From positions 1 through 64,000 of the forward strand of contig JAPPFW010000007.1 of assembly GCA_028821575.1 (NCBI GenBank): a stretch of 64,000 nt of DNA, in the 5' to 3' direction. Source of the stretch: a bacterium. GTDB taxonomy: Bacteria; Actinomycetota; Acidimicrobiia; Spongiisociales; Spongiisociaceae. The position numbers were made by a program, and so were the translations under genes. Positions within the stretch are counted from its first letter, which is position 1, and each line of letters starts with the position of its first letter. The notes below the pieces were generated by a model. The model was given only the letters and a program-made list of their open reading frames with translations, had not been told where the DNA came from and ran no database searches. Below, in pieces: positions 54,733-64,000 of this stretch.

Positions 54733-56094
54733 GGATACCTACTCGACTTCCCGGACCACGACACGGTCCAACGACGGTGCCTCGACGGAGTGGGGACCGG
54801 GACGTCCGAGGACATGTTCACCACGCGTTACCAGAGGGAGCGGCAGCGGGTTTATGACCGGGCCTCCCACATGGCCGACAGCGGGGCTTACACACATGCC
54901 GATGTGGAGGACGCCAAGTCGGAAGCAGCCCTTGTCCGTGCCGAAGCGCAGGCGAGCCGGGCCCGGGGCGACCAGATCGGGTGGGTGCGGCACATGCTCA
55001 GAGGGGCCGCCGCGGCCCGGTTGGGGTACCGCAGCCCCGTAGAGATGGTGGCTTCGCGTCTCGATACGAAGCGGTCCGTCGCCACTGAGTTGGTGTATCT
55101 ATCCGAGCGGCTGGGGGACCACCAGATCGCGGGTATCCGTAGCGGGGCCGTCTCATACGAGCGGGCCCTGGCGGAAACCCGCCTCGCCGACGCAGGCGCA
55201 TCCGGCGAGGTGATCGAAGGTAGTCGGGACCTGGACCTCGAAGAGGTCGGGCGGCTGCTCCGGTCCCATCGGAAGATGAGCAGAGCCGACGAGCGGGCAG
55301 TCTTCGAGGACCAGTACATCTCCATGCAGCCCTCTTGGGACGGCAGCCACGTAAAGGTCAACGGACGGCTCGGCGCCCTCGAAGCCGACATATGCCGCCA
55401 AGGTCTGGACCGCAGAGGCGAGCGACTGGTCCCCTCAGGCGAAGCCCGCCCTGATGCCGGACAGAGACGAGCCCTAGCGCTCACCACCATGTGCCAGGAC
55501 GAATTGGACCGGACCCCCGAGCCGGCCAAGACAACCGCCCAACGCGTCCGCCAAGCCCGCCGCAGACGGCGCGAACCCGCGCTCATGGTCGTAGCCAACC
55601 AGGCTCTCGCGGAGCCGTCCGGCAACGAGCAGGGCGTAGCGATGCTGGCCGGCGCCAGGGTAGGACCCGACACCGTCGACCTTGTCCGATGCTTGGGTAC
55701 GACTGAGGTCGTGACAGTGGCCGGACAGAGCATTCTCCAGCATGGAACCACCACCTCGATGCGTCCATCGCTACGCAGGGCCGTGTTGGCCCGCGACGAC
55801 GGATGCACCATCGACGGGTGCGTCTCCACCTACCGGCTCGAGGTCCACCACATCGTCCCCCGATCCCAGGGCGGGACCCACACAGCCGAGAACCTGACCA
55901 CGCTTTGCTGGTACCACCACCACGTCGCCGTACACCGCAGAGGTATGCGCGTCGATCCCCAATCACCAACCCGACGCCGCCGGCTGCTGCCACCGAAGGC
56001 AAGAACCTGCGGCTACCAGCCACCGGAACCCGATCCCCACACCCTCGCCATACTCAGAGCACTGCACACCGCCACCGACCGCGCCCCACCCTGA
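54727..56094 (+). CDS. DUF222 (13E12-type) HNH endonuclease
   Basis: C-terminal CTIDGCVSTYRLEVHHIVPRSQGGTHTAENLTTLCWYHHHVAVHRRGM. Confidence 0.92.
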   Translation: MYGYLLDFPDHDTVQRRCLDGVGTGTSEDMFTTRYQRERQRVYDRASHMADSGAYTHADVEDAKSEAALVRAEAQASRARGDQIGWVRHMLRGAAAARLGYRSPVEMVASRLDTKRSVATELVYLSERLGDHQIAGIRSGAVSYERALAETRLADAGASGEVIEGSRDLDLEEVGRLLRSHRKMSRADERAVFEDQYISMQPSWDGSHVKVNGRLGALEADICRQGLDRRGERLVPSGEARPDAGQRRALALTTMCQDELDRTPEPAKTTAQRVRQARRRRREPALMVVANQALAEPSGNEQGVAMLAGARVGPDTVDLVRCLGTTEVVTVAGQSILQHGTTTSMRPSLRRAVLARDDGCTIDGCVSTYRLEVHHIVPRSQGGTHTAENLTTLCWYHHHVAVHRRGMRVDPQSPTRRRRLLPPKARTCGYQPPEPDPHTLAILRALHTATDRAPP

Positions 56095-56516
56095 CCAGGC
56101 CACTCCCGCGACCACGCTCCGCCCCCCTCCCCCAGCACCCCGACAGCCCCGATCGCTCCCGACTTCTAGCTCCGGAAATCGGCGTGCCCTGAGTAGACCA
56201 CGGCATCCTCACCGCGGACCCGTCAACGACGCACACTTTCACCGTCCGGGTGACCAAGAGTCAGGTACCGCCGAAAGTCCGCGCAACAAAAGATTCGCCC
56301 CCGGAGGAACCCAACCTGGACGGCCCTCCTAGACGATTAGTTCGAAGGGATCCGACCGGCAATAATGCTTGTCCATCGGTACACAACACGGCCCCGACCT
56401 CACTATCCCTGGGGTTCTTGGGCACGGACTCCGGCTCGTCTTCGAACGCGAAAGCTGCCCCGGACGTGACTCGGAAGCCGGGACACCGCTACCGAGGTAG
56501 GCAAACTACCTAACGA

Positions 56517-58592
56517 TCACTGGCCACTGTCGGCTGGCCACTGACCACTGACGGAAGGAAACTGTATCCAGGACGTGTCGGCGAGGGTTTCGAGGTCGGA
56601 GCCCTTGAGTCCTAGCCACGAGAGGGTGAAGAGCGTGTCGTCTACGACCAGGGACCGGGAGATCGGAACCGAGTCCATGTTGGCGTACAGGTCGTAGCCA
56701 ACCAGGTCCTCGTAGTCGAAGTCGGCGTCGAGTTCCTGGCGGATGGCGTCGAGTTCCTCGATCCCGTCCGGTCCGACCCCTAGCACGATCGCTTCGCTGT
56801 GGATCACCCAGTCGTGCTCGCCGTCTCTGTGTCCCCACCACCAGATCGGGAGGATCACCATGCCGGTGGGCGGCCAGTGGAGGAAGGCGTGATGGTCGAA
56901 CTCGGCTTCGGATCTCGACGATTCGGGTAGCGTATAGGTGTGGGTGCGTACCGGGTTCTCCAGGTCGGAGACGTCGAAGAGGGAGACCTGGGTCCCTCTG
57001 ATCCGGCCCTGCTGGTCGGCGTCCTGGCCGACGCCCAGTAACAGTCCGTCGCCGATCGGATGCAGGTAGGCCGAGTAGCCCAGGATCTTGAGTTCTCCCA
57101 GCACCTCGGGAGCAGTCGGATCGGACAGATCGATGGTGTAGAGGGGATCGGTCTGGCGGAAGGTGACCACGTAGCCGACCTCACCCATGAACCTCACGGC
57201 GAAGATCTGCTCACCTTCCCCGAGGCCCCCCACCGAGCCCACCACGCGCAGCTCGCGACCATCGCGTTCCAGCACGTCGACGCGGCTCTCCGACGAGCCG
57301 TCCCACCACCACCAGTTGGGCAGATCGGTCGACGCGACCCGCAGGTACCCGGCGTGTTCCGACATGGCGAACTGGTTGAGCAGGAAGCCGTCGACCGATC
57401 CACTCGCCTCGTACACCGGACCGCCGGGCCCGCTGATGTCGAAGCGGTGGATTTGCGTGGTGACACTCTCCACATCGCCTTGCCCCGCGTCGTCCCAGTC
57501 GATCCATCGGTGGCTGGCCACGTAGAGTCGCTCCGTCGACCCGTACACAGTGTCACCTCCCGACATGATGGTCGTGACCGTCTCCACATCGATGTCCCCG
57601 CCGATGTCGAACGTGAGTACCGAAAGCGTGTCGAAACCCGAGAACTCCTGGGGTGCGTAACCCGAGGAGCAGTCGATCAACGATCCTTCGGTGGTATTCC
57701 CGTCAACGGTCAACTCGTATCGGGGCGCCCAATGCTCCGCTCCGGACTCCGCGATGATGCTGCGGTTGACCCGCTCCGCCCGTAGCTCGGCCGACTTGTA
57801 GGTGGAGGAGGGATAGACGAACTCGGATCCGATCGCCGGGCCGGAACTCAGGACGAGAGCCACTCTCTCGCCCACCAGCCGCGCCGCCACGAAGTCGGCC
57901 GCCACCATGAGCGTGCCGACCACCCTCATGTTCTCGGGGTCGGACAGGTCTACCTGCGAGACCAGCGTGATCCCGCCCTCTTCCCCTCCGTAGGGGTCGA
58001 AACCGTGCGCCATCAGCACGGCGGTATCGTCTCTCATCAAGAGTTTCTGGTTCCACAGGTCCATGCCCTCCCACGACAGGAGAGGAAGCGAGGAGACCAG
58101 TTCGGGGGAACCCGTAGAAACGTCTATGTAGTGCAGCCCCCGGTAGCCGACAGCCAGGATCCGGCTGCCGTCGGTCTTGACGATATCGGGTTCATCCACG
58201 CCGGCCTCCTGGACGTTGGTGGTCGAATAGTCCACTCCGGCCTGCGGAGACGCCGCGGGATCGGACGAGGAGTCGGCGGCTTCCTCCTCCACCGCCTCCT
58301 CGTAGATGACCGCGTCCGGGTTCCGCTTATGGAAGCCGTATGGCCCCACCCGATCGATCGCTTGGCCGCGGACATGGTCGAGAAAGGCATCGCATGAGTC
58401 GAATTCCACCAGCGCCGAGGCGAACAGACCCACCGGTCCGTCCGGCACGGTGGCGAATGTCGTGGGAGCAGTCGTGACGCTCGAGGCGCCGGTAGTGGTC
58501 GAGGCGTCGGGCGCCTCTTCGTGGGTCTCCGTGGTACAAGAGCCCAGCAAGACGCTCAGCGCAATGAGCCCCGCTACAAGTCTGTACCTCAT
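56517..58592 (-). CDS. Secreted lipoprotein with beta-propeller domain (PF09826-like), paralogue 1
   Basis: Lipobox ALSVLLGSC; DYSTTNVQEAGVDEPDIVKTDGSRILAV. Confidence 0.85.
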   Translation of the reverse strand: MRYRLVAGLIALSVLLGSCTTETHEEAPDASTTTGASSVTTAPTTFATVPDGPVGLFASALVEFDSCDAFLDHVRGQAIDRVGPYGFHKRNPDAVIYEEAVEEEAADSSSDPAASPQAGVDYSTTNVQEAGVDEPDIVKTDGSRILAVGYRGLHYIDVSTGSPELVSSLPLLSWEGMDLWNQKLLMRDDTAVLMAHGFDPYGGEEGGITLVSQVDLSDPENMRVVGTLMVAADFVAARLVGERVALVLSSGPAIGSEFVYPSSTYKSAELRAERVNRSIIAESGAEHWAPRYELTVDGNTTEGSLIDCSSGYAPQEFSGFDTLSVLTFDIGGDIDVETVTTIMSGGDTVYGSTERLYVASHRWIDWDDAGQGDVESVTTQIHRFDISGPGGPVYEASGSVDGFLLNQFAMSEHAGYLRVASTDLPNWWWWDGSSESRVDVLERDGRELRVVGSVGGLGEGEQIFAVRFMGEVGYVVTFRQTDPLYTIDLSDPTAPEVLGELKILGYSAYLHPIGDGLLLGVGQDADQQGRIRGTQVSLFDVSDLENPVRTHTYTLPESSRSEAEFDHHAFLHWPPTGMVILPIWWWGHRDGEHDWVIHSEAIVLGVGPDGIEELDAIRQELDADFDYEDLVGYDLYANMDSVPISRSLVVDDTLFTLSWLGLKGSDLETLADTSWIQFPSVSGQWPADSGQ

Positions 58593-58691
58593 CTGTGCCT
58601 CCCCGGCGCGAACGCCGACGCTCGTCCGTTCCCGTTCCATGGTTGGACGCTGGGGACCGCTCATACGGTTCCCGCGATCACGCGACCGGCC

Positions 58692-60692
58692 TCAGTACAC
58701 GTACGGGGTCGGACGCGGCGCGAACCTCGTCCACGAGGTCTCGACCAGCGACGCCAGGTCGGATCCCTTCAAACCGGCGTCGGACAGGGTGAAGAGGTTG
58801 TCGCCGATCACCAGGGAACGCCTGATGGGAGCCTGCGTCCACCGGTAGTACCCGGATCCTCCTCCGAGGTCGTCCTCGTCCAGTTCATGCTCGATGGTGC
58901 CCAGCCGCTCTATGCCCCCGGAACCGATCCGCAGCGCGACTGCTCCCTGGTAGCTCACCCACTCGTTGGATCCTTCCTGATATCCCCACCACCCGATGGG
59001 CAGCACCGCCAGGCCGGTCTGCGGCCAGTACAGGAAGGCCCGGTGGTTGAACTCGACCTCCGTCCGGGAGGATCTCGGAAGCCTGTACTGGTGCGTGCGC
59101 ACCGGCTTCGCCGGATCGGACACGTCGAACAGGGACACCTGGGTACCGCGGATACGTCCCTGCTCATTGGCGTCCTGCCCGACTCCCAATACCAGGTCCT
59201 CTCCAACCGGGTGCAGGTAGGCGGAGTATCCCGGGATCTTCAGTTCCCCCCGCACTTCAGGTGCGGTCGGATCGGACAGGTCGACGGTGTACAACGGGTC
59301 GATCTGGCGGAACGTCACCACGTAGCCCATCTCACCGATGAACCGCACCGCGAAGATGCGCTCTCCCCTGCCGAGACCCTTGACCGATCCGACCACGCGG
59401 AGACGGCCCCCGTCCCGCTCCAGCACGTCCACCCGGCTCTCAGAGGTCCCGTCTGCACGCCACCATCCCCATACGGGCAGGTTGGTGGAGGCCACCCGCA
59501 GGTACCCGTCGTGTTCGGACATCGCGAACTGGTTGAGCAGGAGCCCGTCGACTGATCCGCTCGCTTCGTAGACGGGACCGTCGGGCCCGCTGACGTCGAA
59601 GCTATGGATCTGGGTGGTTATCCGGGCGGCATCCGCTGCGTCGAAGTCGTTGCGGTCGATCCAGCGGCGGTTGGCGACGTACAGCCGGTCGGTGGATGCA
59701 TAGACGGTGTCTCCTCCCGCCATGACACTCGCCACGGAACCCACCCGGAGTCCCTCCGACAGGTCGATGTTCAGCACCGACAGGAGGCCGAAGCCGGAGA
59801 ACTCCTGGGGGGCGAAGGTCGCCGAGCAGTCGACCAGGCTCCCCCGGTCGGAACGTCCCTGGGTCTTCAACTCGTACCCCGGCACCCAGTGCTCCAGGGT
59901 CGACTCCCGTATGGCGTTGCGGTTGGAGCGCTCGGCCCTACTCCGGGCCGACTCGAACCCGCTGGCGGGGTAGACGAACTCCCGGTCGATGCGGGACTCC
60001 GACGACACCACCAGGCTGGCCCGGTCATCCACCAGCCGCGCGGACACCAGCCTTCCATCGATGGAAAGACTCGTCACCACCCTCATTACCACCGGCTCGG
60101 ATAGGTCGAACTGGACGACCTCCGCCTTGGGCTCGCCCGTGCCCCCCGGTCCGTAGCTGTTGCCGGACATCATCACGAGGACCGTGTCCCCTCTGAGGAA
60201 GAGTTGGCTGTCCGGAAGCCTCCATCCACCACCCAGGCTGTTCAGCCAGGGCCACAGATCGTACGTGGAGACGACGGCCGGATCGCGGCCCGACACATCG
60301 ATGTGGTACAGCACCCCTCGGGACAGCGCCACTATGCGCGTTCCGTCCGTCTTGACGATGTCGGGCTCGTCGACCCCGGCCTCCTGGACGTTCGTGGCCG
60401 AGTAGTCGACACCTGCCACGGGCGTGGTGGTGCCTTTCGATGCATCTGCCGCAGCTTCCGCCGCCGCGGCCGCGGCCTCCGCCACGTCGAAGGGCTGGTA
60501 GGAATCTCGGCCGGACAAACCGTATGGCCCCACGCGCGCCAGGGATTCAGCCTTGACGTGGTCGAGGAAGGCGTCGCAGTCCTCGAACCGGATCAACTCC
60601 GACGGGGACATCTCCTGCGATGCCGAAGGGGAGGCCATCGCGATGTTGATCACCGCCAGCAGCCCTGCGACGCAAAGTGCGTGCCTTCTCAT
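58692..60692 (-). CDS. Secreted beta-propeller domain protein, paralogue 2
   Basis: VDYSATNVQEAGVDEPDIVKTDGTRIVAL; collinear with paralogue 1 throughout. Confidence 0.85.
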   Translation of the reverse strand: MRRHALCVAGLLAVINIAMASPSASQEMSPSELIRFEDCDAFLDHVKAESLARVGPYGLSGRDSYQPFDVAEAAAAAAEAAADASKGTTTPVAGVDYSATNVQEAGVDEPDIVKTDGTRIVALSRGVLYHIDVSGRDPAVVSTYDLWPWLNSLGGGWRLPDSQLFLRGDTVLVMMSGNSYGPGGTGEPKAEVVQFDLSEPVVMRVVTSLSIDGRLVSARLVDDRASLVVSSESRIDREFVYPASGFESARSRAERSNRNAIRESTLEHWVPGYELKTQGRSDRGSLVDCSATFAPQEFSGFGLLSVLNIDLSEGLRVGSVASVMAGGDTVYASTDRLYVANRRWIDRNDFDAADAARITTQIHSFDVSGPDGPVYEASGSVDGLLLNQFAMSEHDGYLRVASTNLPVWGWWRADGTSESRVDVLERDGGRLRVVGSVKGLGRGERIFAVRFIGEMGYVVTFRQIDPLYTVDLSDPTAPEVRGELKIPGYSAYLHPVGEDLVLGVGQDANEQGRIRGTQVSLFDVSDPAKPVRTHQYRLPRSSRTEVEFNHRAFLYWPQTGLAVLPIGWWGYQEGSNEWVSYQGAVALRIGSGGIERLGTIEHELDEDDLGGGSGYYRWTQAPIRRSLVIGDNLFTLSDAGLKGSDLASLVETSWTRFAPRPTPYVY

Positions 60693-60884
60693 GAGCGGTT
60701 CCTTTCATTGGACAGGCGCTTGCCGGTTGGACGTACGCTACTGGCGGGAGGGTTCCCGGTGCGGCCGCAGCCCTTACGCCGCCAGACACCGGTGGCGCGG
60801 CTGCCCGCAATGGGTTTACCAACGCGGCGGTCAGCCAATTACCCTTGGAGGTGCACATCCACTCGCCTACCGGGAGAACCTCCG

Positions 60885-61643
60885 TTGACGGCCGACGCCC
60901 CCTTGCTCGCCATAGAAGACCTGCACGTGGCCGTGGATGGGAGCCCGATCCTGCGGGGTGTCGACCTGGCGACCAGGCGGGGTGAGATCCATGCCCTGAT
61001 GGGACCCAACGGCTCCGGCAAGTCGACCCTCGCAAAGGTGCTGATGGGCCACCCCGCATACGAGATCACCGCGGGGAGGGTCTACTTCGACGGGGAGGAC
61101 ATCACAGATGCCGATCCGCCGTCGCGAGCCCGCAGGGGCATGTTCCTCGCCTTCCAGTACCCGGAGGAGATCCCGGGGGTGTCGGTGGTCAACTTCCTAC
61201 GCACCGCACTGACCAACCGCACCGGGATCGACTATACGGTGCTCGAACTCCGCCTGAGGGTGATGGATGCCATGGCGGCGCTCGGAATGGACTCGACCTT
61301 CGCCGACCGGTACGTCAACCAGGGCTTCTCGGGTGGCGAGCGCAAGCGGAACGAAGTGCTGCAGATGGCGGTGCTGGAGCCTGAGCTGGCCATCATGGAC
61401 GAGACCGACTCGGGCCTCGACATCGATGCCCTCCAGATCGTGGCGGAGGGAGTGAACGGGTTGGCCGGACCGGAACGGGGATTCCTTATCATCACCCACT
61501 ACCAGCGGCTTCTCGATTACATCACCCCCGACACCGTCCATGTCCTGGTCGACGGCCGGATCGTTGCCTCGGGTGGGCCGGAGTTGGCCCGGCGTCTCGA
61601 ACTCGACGGATACGAGGCCTTCCGGGCGGTGTCCGCAGCATGA
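60885..61643 (+). CDS. sufC: Fe-S assembly ATPase SufC
   Basis: HALMGPNGSGKSTLAKVLMGHPAYEIT; FSGGERKRNEVLQMAVLEPELAIMDETDSGLDIDAL. Confidence 0.95.
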   Translation: MTADAPLLAIEDLHVAVDGSPILRGVDLATRRGEIHALMGPNGSGKSTLAKVLMGHPAYEITAGRVYFDGEDITDADPPSRARRGMFLAFQYPEEIPGVSVVNFLRTALTNRTGIDYTVLELRLRVMDAMAALGMDSTFADRYVNQGFSGGERKRNEVLQMAVLEPELAIMDETDSGLDIDALQIVAEGVNGLAGPERGFLIITHYQRLLDYITPDTVHVLVDGRIVASGGPELARRLELDGYEAFRAVSAA

Positions 61644-62869
61644 TCGATCCTTCCTGTATCCGCGCCGACTTCCCGATCCTGGATCGGCAGATCAACGGGC
61701 GACCCCTCGTCTTCCTCGACTCGGCGGCCAGTTCGCAGAAGCCGGTCCAGGTTCTCGACGCCCTCACCCGGATCTACCGTGACTCCTACGCCAACGTTCA
61801 TCGCGGCGCTTACACCCTGTCGCAGGAGTCAACCGAGGCATACGAGGAGGCACGGCGGAAGGTGGCCCGGTTCCTGAACGCCGGCACCGACGAGGAGATC
61901 GTCTTCACGCGCAGCGCCACCGCGGCGATGAACCTGTTCGCGTACGGATGGGGCCTCAACACATTGAAGCCCGGGGATCGGGTGATGACCAGCGTCATGG
62001 AGCACCACGCCAACATCGTTCCGTGGCACATCGTCGCCCGGCACACCGGGGCCGAGTTGGTGTATCTGGATCTCACCGATGACTTCCGCATCGACCTGGA
62101 CAGCCTGGGTGATCGCTTGGACGAGAGGGTCAAGATCGTGGCTCTGTCGGGAATGTCGAACGTTCTGGGAACCATGCCGCCCATCGGCGCGATCGCCTCC
62201 GTGGCCCACGAGGTGGGGGCGGTCGTCCTCGTGGACGGCGCACAGCTCGTGCCCCACTCCCCTGTCGACGTGCGGACGCTCGGCGCCGACTTCCTGGCCT
62301 TCTCCGGACACAAGATGCTCGGGCCTACCGGGATCGGGGTGCTGTGGGGACGGCGGGAGCTACTGGAGGAGATGGAACCCGCCGAGGGTGGAGGCGAGAT
62401 GATCCGTGATGTCCGGCTGTTCGAGTCGACATGGGCGCCCGTACCGCACAAATTCGAGGCCGGCACGCCGCCCTTCGTGGAAGCCATCGCCCTCGGGGCG
62501 GCAGTCGACTACCTGTCCGAACTCGGGATGGGCAACGTGCTCGAGCACGACCGCCGGCTGACCGCCTACGCGTTGAAACGGCTGGCGGAGATACCGGACC
62601 TCTCCATCCAGGGGCCGTCCGACATCACCGACCGGGGGGGCACCATCAGCTTCCACATCCCCGGCATCCATGCCCACGACATCGCGACGATCCTGGACGA
62701 GCAGGGTGTCGCGGTACGAGCGGGACATCATTGCGCCAAGCCGTTGATGCGCCACCTCGGTCTCACCGCTACCGCGCGCGCCTCCTTCTACGTCTACAAC
62801 GTCGAGCAGGAGGTCGATGCCTTGGTGGAGGCCTTGGCAGAAGCCCGTCGCCTGTTCGGGCTCTCCTGA
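61640..62869 (+). CDS. sufS: Cysteine desulfurase SufS
   Basis: YANVHRGAYTLSQESTEAYEEAR; FLAFSGHKMLGPTGIGVLWG; RAGHHCAKPLM. Confidence 0.95.
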   Translation: MIDPSCIRADFPILDRQINGRPLVFLDSAASSQKPVQVLDALTRIYRDSYANVHRGAYTLSQESTEAYEEARRKVARFLNAGTDEEIVFTRSATAAMNLFAYGWGLNTLKPGDRVMTSVMEHHANIVPWHIVARHTGAELVYLDLTDDFRIDLDSLGDRLDERVKIVALSGMSNVLGTMPPIGAIASVAHEVGAVVLVDGAQLVPHSPVDVRTLGADFLAFSGHKMLGPTGIGVLWGRRELLEEMEPAEGGGEMIRDVRLFESTWAPVPHKFEAGTPPFVEAIALGAAVDYLSELGMGNVLEHDRRLTAYALKRLAEIPDLSIQGPSDITDRGGTISFHIPGIHAHDIATILDEQGVAVRAGHHCAKPLMRHLGLTATARASFYVYNVEQEVDALVEALAEARRLFGLS

Positions 62870-62940
62870 CGGAAACCGGCCCACCATGGCAGACCATTAC
62901 CCGTCCGGCAGCGTCCGAGGTCTAACGTTGGGACCCACCC

Positions 62941-63396
62941 ATGGCGCTTGAAGAACTTTATCGCGAGGTGATCCTCGATCACTACCGGAGTCCCCGTAAC
63001 CGCCGGACCCTCCCGCATCCCGACGCGAGCGCCGACGGCAATAACCCGCTGTGCGGCGATGACGTCCGCGTCGAGTTGGTGATCGACCGGGACGTCATCG
63101 TGGACATCGGTGTCACGGGCCAAGGGTGTTCCATCTCACAGGCTTCGGGATCGATGATGGGGGACGCCGTCAAGACCAAGTCGATTGACCACGTCCATCA
63201 CCTCACGGACCTTTTCAAGGGGATGATGAGCATCGACGGCGCATCCGACCCCGGCCTGGACCCGGACCGGCCGGGAGCGGTGCTCGGCGATCTGGAGGCT
63301 CTCCAGGGGGTGCGCAAATTCCCGGTGCGCATCAAGTGCGCCGACCTGCCCTGGACAACGCTCGAGGAAGCGCTGAAGGGATACGAGGCGCACTGA
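62941..63396 (+). CDS. sufU: SufU scaffold/sulfur transfer protein
   Basis: ELYREVILDHYRSPRNRRTL; GQGCSISQASGSMM; RIKCADLPW. Confidence 0.92.
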   Translation: MALEELYREVILDHYRSPRNRRTLPHPDASADGNNPLCGDDVRVELVIDRDVIVDIGVTGQGCSISQASGSMMGDAVKTKSIDHVHHLTDLFKGMMSIDGASDPGLDPDRPGAVLGDLEALQGVRKFPVRIKCADLPWTTLEEALKGYEAH

Positions 63397-63545
63397 ACGC
63401 CGGGCGCATCTCATCGCGGTCCGAAGGTCTAGGGGGTTCGGGCTGCACGAAACCCCATCGGAACCGCGGGCGTGCGGGCCTTCAGGATCCCCACCACAGG
63501 GGCAGCGGCGGCGCAGACCGACGCGATCATCCACATCCCCAACCG

Positions 63546-63685
63546 TTAAACCGCCCGGTCCGACGCCCGCTGCCCGTCCAGGATCGCAGCCAGTATTGTC
63601 GCAGCCGTTGCGGAGATCTCGGCTCGGACCGCGGCCTGGAGGCTTCGTCCTTCGCGTCGACCAGCGACTCGGTGACCTCGGTCAT
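63546..63685 (-). pseudogene. Frameshifted small TES-DAKDEA family gene, copy 2 (or candidate recoded gene)
   Basis: ATG ACC GAG GTC ACC GAG TCG CTG GTC GAC GCG AAG GAC GAA GCC then frame change at TCCAGGCC; length 3n+2. Confidence 0.6.
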
Positions 63686-63863
63686 TGCGAGAGGATCACA
63701 CCGATGACCGCCCCGGCGACGGCGGTTCCCGTCCCGACGGTCCAGTACACGTGGAATAGGCGGTCCTTGTGGATCGTGAGTAGTGCCTGGCGATGTCCGT
63801 GCGGACCTCGGCTTGACGGGCTTCGTCCTTCGCGTCGACCACCGACTCGGTGACGGTCGTCAC
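63682..63863 (-). pseudogene. Frameshifted small TES-DAKDEA coiled-coil/TM gene, copy 1 (or candidate recoded gene)
   Basis: VTTVTESVVDAKDEARQAEVRTDIA then frame change at GCCAGGC; shifted frame reads QALLTIHKDRLFHVYWTVGTGTAVAGAVIGVILSQ*; ATGA overlap with copy 2. Confidence 0.65.
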
Positions 63864-64000
63864 AATATCCCCCTGCCCTCTCTAGTTCCTGGTTGAACTA
63901 TCCTACAACGTTATAAGGCATGTGACAACAGCCTTCTTACGCATTGCCGTTTGCCGTAGGATCCCAATACGACTGATGCCCGGCGCTGCGAGCCCACCCG

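Noticed and set aside
12107-56390. Shared 15-mer ccatcggtacacaac at ~12107 and ~56372
   Set aside because: No extension of similarity on either side; a 15-mer match is expected occasionally by chance in 64 kb.
63900-64000. Possible tRNA or RNA gene at the right edge
   Set aside because: No complete cloverleaf could be folded by eye; the window ends too soon.

Overview
The window is a GC-rich, chromosomal segment with actinobacterial gene order, probably Acidimicrobiia-like (inferred from gene content only; no search was run). Most of it is core genome: an ffh-rpsP-khpA-rimM...trmD-rplS-lepB translation block interrupted by cofG, cofH and sulP; comM and a 3'-truncated dprA; etfBA; smc, ftsY, mutM, rnc, plsX, rpmF, coaD, rsmD and recG; a Mur-ligase/Ddl/hydrolase set; fabI and acs; a fused lipB-lipA next to an acyltransferase and lpd; and sufC-sufS-sufU. 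The accessory signal lies in these places: (i) positions 1-1540, a decayed phage-like patch that truncates dprA; (ii) two identical 203-bp MITE-like elements in opposite orientation, 24 kb apart, both inserted into GGTTAG-rich low-complexity tracts; (iii) those degenerate G/T-rich tracts themselves, which recur just after stop codons in at least eight intergenic regions; (iv) a second, diverged ~114-bp inverted-repeat element whose internal stem is maintained despite sequence divergence; (v) a family of tiny coiled-coil/TM genes, two of which are tandem and carry the same kind of single-base frameshift; (vi) an LRR + S-layer-like + glycine-betaine-binding fusion protein; (vii) a DUF222/HNH gene whose start codon overlaps a LexA-like box. 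No CRISPR array, rRNA or convincing tRNA was seen. All homology calls are from reading the translations by eye.
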